A stretch of 64,000 nucleotides of DNA from Chiayiivirga flava (GTDB lineage: Bacteria > Pseudomonadota > Gammaproteobacteria > Xanthomonadales > Xanthomonadaceae): NCBI RefSeq assembly GCF_014202825.1, contig NZ_JACHHP010000007.1, positions 1 to 64,000 on the forward strand, written 5' to 3'. Of the stretch, positions 60,024 through 64,000 are shown piece by piece (the first letter of the stretch is position 1; each line of letters opens with the position of its first letter). The notes under the pieces are model-generated. The model was not told the DNA's origin. It ran no database searches and saw only the letters and a program-made list of their open reading frames with translations. The position numbers and the translations under genes are program-made.

Positions 60024-61484
60024 GTGGCCGCGGCCACACCGGCGGCGCACCCGCGCGGCGGCGCATGGCTGCTCGCCGCGCTGCTCGCGCTCGCGGCGCT
60101 GCGCATCGGCGCGCTGGTGCTGCACGATCCGCTGATCGGTGTCGCCAACAACTACGACATGATCCGCGTGCAGGCCTGCATCGACGCATATCCCGATCGC
60201 CCGGCCGACATTCCGCCCGGCAGCAACAGCTACAACGCACCGCTGCCGCACTACCGTTTCATCCACGGCGTCGGTGCGCCGTGTTTCCTCACCAGCGAGG
60301 CGCTGTTCGCGTTCGGCGCATGGCCGGTGCTGGCGTTGTGGGCGAACGGGTCGGACGCGGGGCATTTTCCGCTGCGGATCGTCGGCGCGTTGAAGGCGGG
60401 CGTGCTGTGGTCGCTCGGCGCCCTGTTCTGCTGGCTGTGGTGGCGCGACGGTCGACGCGGCTGGGCGGTCGGCAATGCCGCGGTCGTCGCGCTCGTGCTC
60501 GCCGATCCGGCCGTGACGGTGTACGCCAACACCTTCTACGCCGAGTTCGCCGCGGTGACCTTCTGGTACGCGACGCTCGCCGCCGTGGCCCTGGCGTGGA
60601 CGCGCGGGCGCGCCGGCGTCCTCGGCTGCGTCGTCGTCGCGGCCGTGCTGGCGCTCGCGATCCTGAGCAAGATCCAGCACGTGGTGCTCGGGGCATTTCT
60701 GCTGGGCGTCCTCGTGCTGCTGCATGCCGCCGGCCAGCGCGCGCCGCGCCGATTGCTGGGCGCCGTGGCCGTGTCCGCCGCGCTCGCCACCTGCGTGCAG
60801 GGATGGCACATGCAATCGCCGCAGACGCGCACCATCCGCGAGGCCAACCAGACCAACACCTTCCTCTATGCGGCGCTGGGCCTGTCCGCGCACCCGGAGC
60901 GCACCGCGCAGGCGCTCGGGCTGCCGCCCTCGTGCGCCGCGCATGCGGGCAAGAGCTGGTTTTCGCCGGGCGTCGCGGACGCGCATCCGTGCCCCGCGGT
61001 GCTGACGGCGTCTCGCCTGCGCATCGTGGCGCTGCTGTGGCGCGATCCGCAGACCCTCGCACGCATGGCGTGGACCACGCTCGAACGCATGCGTGCTTGG
61101 GTGGCGCCGGTCTTGGGCAAGGTCGAAGGCCGGGTGCTCGCGCCGCTGCCGGCCAGCCAGCCGACGCTCGATCCGCTGATCGTCGCCATGCCGACGCCGC
61201 TGTTCGCGCTGTGGCTGCTGGCGCCCGGCGTGCTGGCGCTCGTCGCGCTGCGACGCCGCGCAGCATTGCAACCCGCCCAGCGCCTGCTGCTGCTCGCCCT
61301 GGGACTGTTTCCGTGGCTGTCGCTGGGCGTGGTGACCTTCGGCGACGGGCTGGCCGATCCGGCCAAGCAGTCGCATCTGGCGCTGACGGCGGCCGTGGCG
61401 TTCTGGCTCGTCGGTGCCATGGTTTTCGGAATAAAAATCGTTCTAAAACAGAATTTTGCAAAAAACATCTCGACGCTTGCTTAA
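60024..61484 (+). CDS. Multi-spanning membrane protein of unknown function
   Basis: This 486-residue protein starts at GTG, 4 nt after the phosphatase stop. It has about ten predicted helices (WLLAALLALAALRIGALVL, GNAAVVALVLADPAVTVYAN, AGVLGCVVVAAVLALAILSK, LFALWLLAPGVLALVAL). A first periplasmic loop is rich in Asp, Tyr and Pro (VANNYDMIRVQACIDAYPDR). The topology is like polytopic glycan-lipid processing proteins or glycosyltransferases of the GT39/GT83 style, but no catalytic motif is clear. The last 20 codons are unusually AT-rich (VFGIKIVLKQNFAKNISTLA) compared with the rest, and a promoter for a small transcript overlaps them. Confidence 0.7.
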   Translation: MAAATPAAHPRGGAWLLAALLALAALRIGALVLHDPLIGVANNYDMIRVQACIDAYPDRPADIPPGSNSYNAPLPHYRFIHGVGAPCFLTSEALFAFGAWPVLALWANGSDAGHFPLRIVGALKAGVLWSLGALFCWLWWRDGRRGWAVGNAAVVALVLADPAVTVYANTFYAEFAAVTFWYATLAAVALAWTRGRAGVLGCVVVAAVLALAILSKIQHVVLGAFLLGVLVLLHAAGQRAPRRLLGAVAVSAALATCVQGWHMQSPQTRTIREANQTNTFLYAALGLSAHPERTAQALGLPPSCAAHAGKSWFSPGVADAHPCPAVLTASRLRIVALLWRDPQTLARMAWTTLERMRAWVAPVLGKVEGRVLAPLPASQPTLDPLIVAMPTPLFALWLLAPGVLALVALRRRAALQPAQRLLLLALGLFPWLSLGVVTFGDGLADPAKQSHLALTAAVAFWLVGAMVFGIKIVLKQNFAKNISTLA

Positions 61485-61505
61485 GTTTTTTGCCGTCGAT
61501 ATGAT
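61477..61505 (+). promoter_or_regulatory. Sigma-70 promoter at the end of the membrane-protein gene
   Basis: TTGCTT and TATGAT with a 17-nt spacer lie in an AT-rich patch over the final codons of the gene before. It is one of the best sigma-70 matches in the window. Transcription would start near 61512 and meet a strong terminator 75 nt later. Confidence 0.65.
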
Positions 61506-61511
61506 CGTGCT

Positions 61512-61613
61512 GCCGCATCAGACGGCGATTACCGTCCACACGCGCCCACAACCACAAGATCGACTCCGGCGAAAGGCCGGCACTGCGGGAGGCTTCGGCC
61601 TCCCGAGTTTTTT
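61512..61613 (+). ncRNA. Candidate small RNA of about 100 nt
   Basis: A sigma-70 promoter (61477-61505) and a canonical terminator (61586-61613) bracket about 100 nt with no reading frame of note. The predicted RNA has three hairpins: GACGG/CCGTC near the 5' end, CCGGC/GCCGG in the middle, and the terminator. A C-rich unpaired stretch, CCACACGCGCCCACAACCAC, lies between the first two and could pair with G-rich ribosome sites. It could instead be a leader with an attenuator for the lipoprotein gene at 61674. No known RNA family was recognised. Confidence 0.5.
61586..61613 (+). terminator. Strong rho-independent terminator
   Basis: CGGGAGGC and GCCTCCCG form an 8-bp stem closed by the stable TTCG loop, then GAG-free space of two bases and six T. 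It ends the candidate small RNA and lies 60 nt before the next lipoprotein gene. Confidence 0.93.
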
Positions 61614-61673
61614 CCGGCGCCGCTTTCCTGCATCATGTGGGCGTTTTGCCACCTGTCTTCCCGGGAGTTTCCG

Positions 61674-62654
61674 ATGAAACGCTATGCCGTGCTGGCTTGC
61701 GCCAGCCTGTTCGCCCTCGCCCTGACCGCGTGCCAGAAGGAAGACGCCGCCGGCGAGAGTCCCGCCGCGCAGGCCAAGGCCACCTCCAACCCGGCCGACG
61801 CGATCACGGCGGCCGCGCAGAAGCTCAAGGAAGGCGACGTGCTCGCCGTGGTGCAGCTCTCGGTGCCGCCGGCGCGCTACGAGAAGCTCAAGACCGAGTG
61901 GAAGGCCAAGATGGCCGAGGATCCGCCGAGCGAGGAAGACAAGCTCGAATTCCAGGCGATGATGACCAAGCTCACCGCGCCGGACGCCGAAAACACCCTG
62001 ATGGCCGAAGCCGAGCCCGAGCTCGCCAAGTTCGACACCGAGATCGCGCCGCAGCTGCCGATGTGGATCGGCATGGGCCAGGGCTTCGCGATGCAGTCGG
62101 TGAACGCCAACGCCGACATGACGCCGGAGCAGAAGAAGCAGGCCAGCGACGTCATCACCGCGATGGTGGCGTGGCTGCAGGGCGTGAAGCTCAGCGACCG
62201 CGCGCTGGTCAAGCAGGCGATCGGCGAGGCGGTGGAGACCGCGCGTGCAATCGATCTCAAGACGCTCGACGAAGCCCGCGCACTCGAATTCGAGCCGGCG
62301 ATGGCGAAGTTCGGCATCGCGTTCGAGGGCGTCAAGGACATCCTCAAGGTCTACGGCCTCGATCTGAACCAGACTTTCGACAGCGTCAAGGCGAGCGTCG
62401 TGTCCGAAACCGGCGACACGGCCAAGGTGAAGGTCGACTACACGCTGTTCGGACAGCAGCTGTCGACGGTGTCGGACATGGTCAAGATCGACGACCGCTG
62501 GTACGGCAAGGACACCATCGCGCAGATCGAGAAGGAGCTTGCTCCGGCGCCGGCCGACGCCGCGCCCGACGCGATGGGCGAGCCGATGGACGACGCCGCG
62601 CCGCTCGACGGCCAGCCCGAGGCCGCGCCGGCCGACGCCGCAACGCAGGAGTAA
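61674..62654 (+). CDS. Lipoprotein of unknown function, helical
   Basis: This 326-residue protein has lipobox ALTACQ (Cys20). It is mostly helical and charged (ADAITAAAQKLKEGDVLAVV, ARYEKLKTEWKAKMAEDPP, KQASDVITAMVAWLQGVKL). A later stretch with beta character follows (AKVKVDYTLFGQQLSTVSDM) and then an acidic Ala/Pro tail (last ~40 residues). It starts after a good ribosome site (CGGGAG). No family was identified. Downstream, 77 nt separate it from plsB. A strong terminator and a candidate small RNA lie just before it, so its own promoter or partial read-through must drive it. Confidence 0.82.
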   Translation: MKRYAVLACASLFALALTACQKEDAAGESPAAQAKATSNPADAITAAAQKLKEGDVLAVVQLSVPPARYEKLKTEWKAKMAEDPPSEEDKLEFQAMMTKLTAPDAENTLMAEAEPELAKFDTEIAPQLPMWIGMGQGFAMQSVNANADMTPEQKKQASDVITAMVAWLQGVKLSDRALVKQAIGEAVETARAIDLKTLDEARALEFEPAMAKFGIAFEGVKDILKVYGLDLNQTFDSVKASVVSETGDTAKVKVDYTLFGQQLSTVSDMVKIDDRWYGKDTIAQIEKELAPAPADAAPDAMGEPMDDAAPLDGQPEAAPADAATQE

Positions 62655-62731
62655 GCCCGACGGCGCCCGCCGGGCCCCGCCCGGCGCGTGCCACGGACGT
62701 CGCGCGCCGCAACGCGCGACGCGGGTGACCG

Positions 62732-64000
62732 ATGACGATGCAACCCTCCGACGGCCGCACGCCGCCGCCCTGGCTGTTCCGCGTGCTCGGCAAGCTCGCC
62801 GCGCCGTGGCTTGCCATCCGCCGCGAGCCGCCCGGTGCGGGCGCGGATCTCGTGCGTCCGGACCTGCCGATCTGCTACGTGATCGAGCGCTACGGGCTCT
62901 CGAACGCGCTGATCCTCGAACAGTCGTGCCGCGAGGCCGGACTGCCGTCGCCGCTGGTCGCGATGCCGGTCGGCGACCTCGTCGGCCGCCGCCGCGCGCT
63001 GATCGCGCTGTCGCGCCGCCAGGGCTACTGGTTCGGGCGGCCGCGCAACCGCACCCATTCCGAAGGCCTCGCGCGCCTTGTCGCGCGGCTCAACGACGAT
63101 CCGTCGCTCGACGTGCAGATCGTGCCCGTCTCGATCTTCGTCGGGCGCGCGCCGGACCGGCAGTCGGGCTGGTTCCGCGTGCTGTTCGCGGAGAACTGGG
63201 GCGTGGTCGGACGGTTCCGCCGCTTCCTCGCGATCGTGCTCAACGGCCGCCACACCATCGTGCAGTTCTCGCCGCCCGTGTCGATGCGCGAGGTGCTGCA
63301 GCACGACCTCACGCCGGAACGCAACGTGCGCAAGATCGCGCGCGTGCTGCGTGCGCACTTCCGCCGCATCCGCACCGCCGTCATCGGCCCGGACTTGTCG
63401 CACCGCCGCACGCTGGTGGACGGCGTGCTCGCGTCCGATCCGGTGCGCCGCGCCATCGCCGATCTCGCGCGCAAGGAAAACACCAACTACGCGCAGGCCT
63501 GGCGCCGCGCGCATCGCGACGCGATGGAGGTGGCGGCGGACTATTCGCACACCGTGGTGCGCTCGCTCTCGTTCGTGCTGACGCCGTTCTGGAACAAGAT
63601 CTACCGCGGCGTCACCACGCACCACTTCGACGGACTCAAGCAGAACGCGCCCGGGCACGAAGTGATCTACGTGCCGTGCCATCGCAGCCACATCGACTAC
63701 CTGCTGCTCTCGTACCTGCTCTACGTCAACGGCATCGTGCCGCCGCACATCGCGGCCGGCGTCAACCTCAATCTGCCGGTGGTCGGCTCGCTGCTGCGTC
63801 GCGGCGGCGCGTTTTTCCTGCGCCGCAGTTTCAAGTCGAACGCGCTGTACTCGGCCGTGTTCAGCGAATACGTCGGTACGCTGATCGGGCAGGGCGTTTC
63901 GATCGAATACTTCATCGAGGGCGGCCGCTCGCGCACCGGTCGCCTGCTCGCGCCCAAGTCCGGCATGCTGGCGATGACGCTGCGCGCCTACCTGCGCCAG
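62732..64000 (+). CDS. plsB: Glycerol-3-phosphate 1-O-acyltransferase, N-terminal part (3' end outside the window)
   Basis: This enzyme catalyses the first step of phospholipid synthesis, acylating sn-glycerol-3-phosphate at the inner membrane. The frame stays open to the last base, covering 423 codons, about half of a typical PlsB (around 800-850). It reads PICYVIERYGLSNALILEQS near the start, then the acyltransferase motif I VPCHRSHIDYLLLSYLLYV (H-X4-D), GAFFLRRSFK (motif II), and EYFIEGGRSRTGRLLAPKSG (motif III). The ATG at 62732 is followed by a second in-frame ATG at 62738. No stop is reached because the window ends. Confidence 0.93.
   Translation, partial: MTMQPSDGRTPPPWLFRVLGKLAAPWLAIRREPPGAGADLVRPDLPICYVIERYGLSNALILEQSCREAGLPSPLVAMPVGDLVGRRRALIALSRRQGYWFGRPRNRTHSEGLARLVARLNDDPSLDVQIVPVSIFVGRAPDRQSGWFRVLFAENWGVVGRFRRFLAIVLNGRHTIVQFSPPVSMREVLQHDLTPERNVRKIARVLRAHFRRIRTAVIGPDLSHRRTLVDGVLASDPVRRAIADLARKENTNYAQAWRRAHRDAMEVAADYSHTVVRSLSFVLTPFWNKIYRGVTTHHFDGLKQNAPGHEVIYVPCHRSHIDYLLLSYLLYVNGIVPPHIAAGVNLNLPVVGSLLRRGGAFFLRRSFKSNALYSAVFSEYVGTLIGQGVSIEYFIEGGRSRTGRLLAPKSGMLAMTLRAYLRQ

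Overview
The window is 64 kb of GC-rich DNA (roughly 70% by eye) from a gammaproteobacterium, most likely Xanthomonadales (Lysobacter, Luteimonas, Xanthomonas or Rhodanobacter relatives). The assignment is inferred from several features. There is an Entner-Doudoroff cassette with a GH1 glucosidase, a bacteriophytochrome ending in a PAS domain rather than a kinase, and a gspA/gspB pair. Heptanucleotide GATTCGT/CGAATC arrays and palindromic intergenic repeats typical of xanthomonads are also present. No tRNA, rRNA or CRISPR array was seen.

Layout. 1-1440: the 3' end of an Rhs gene with a lower-GC tip, cut off downstream by a fragment of an IS3-family element. 1471-13841: a sugar-import and glycan-degradation locus. 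It holds a LacI regulator, a TonB-dependent receptor, a GH144-like glucanase, a binding lipoprotein with two permeases, and a large discoidin-domain glycosidase-like protein. 13847-16515: repair genes (DUF2256 protein, Fe-S photolyase, family 6 uracil/hypoxanthine glycosylase). 16508-23777: edd, pgl, glk and a GH1 beta-glucosidase on the minus strand, divergent from an ABC ATPase and an SGNH hydrolase. 23838-29454: a delta-60 repeat protein, heme oxygenase plus bacteriophytochrome, a DsbA-like isomerase and azurin. 29620-37267: an efflux operon (HlyD, ABC ATPase, two FtsX-type permeases, NtrC-type regulator, histidine kinase) behind a sigma-54-like promoter and a palindrome. 37617-45489: the atp operon, with an extra lipoprotein gene between atpG and atpD. 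45898-49437: glmU and an FHA-domain operon. 49652-64000: phasin, queD, a carboxy-terminal protease, rhomboid, gspB-gspA, tdk, a Sel1 protein, rep, an e(P4)-type phosphatase, a membrane protein, a candidate small RNA, a lipoprotein and the start of plsB.

How the parts fit. The same LacI-type operator, TGGAAACGTTTACAT, lies before the LacI gene (1471) and in the divergent promoter between the beta-glucosidase and the ABC ATPase (21884). This ties the uptake and hydrolysis genes, which have no ATPase of their own, to the orphan ATPase and to the glucosidase, glucokinase and Entner-Doudoroff genes. The inferred route runs from an extracellular beta-glucan (beta-1,2-glucan is the best guess from GH144) through the TonB receptor and ABC importer to glucose and then 2-keto-3-deoxy-6-phosphogluconate. 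The efflux operon encodes a sigma-54 activator and has a sigma-54-like promoter at its head, so it probably activates itself.
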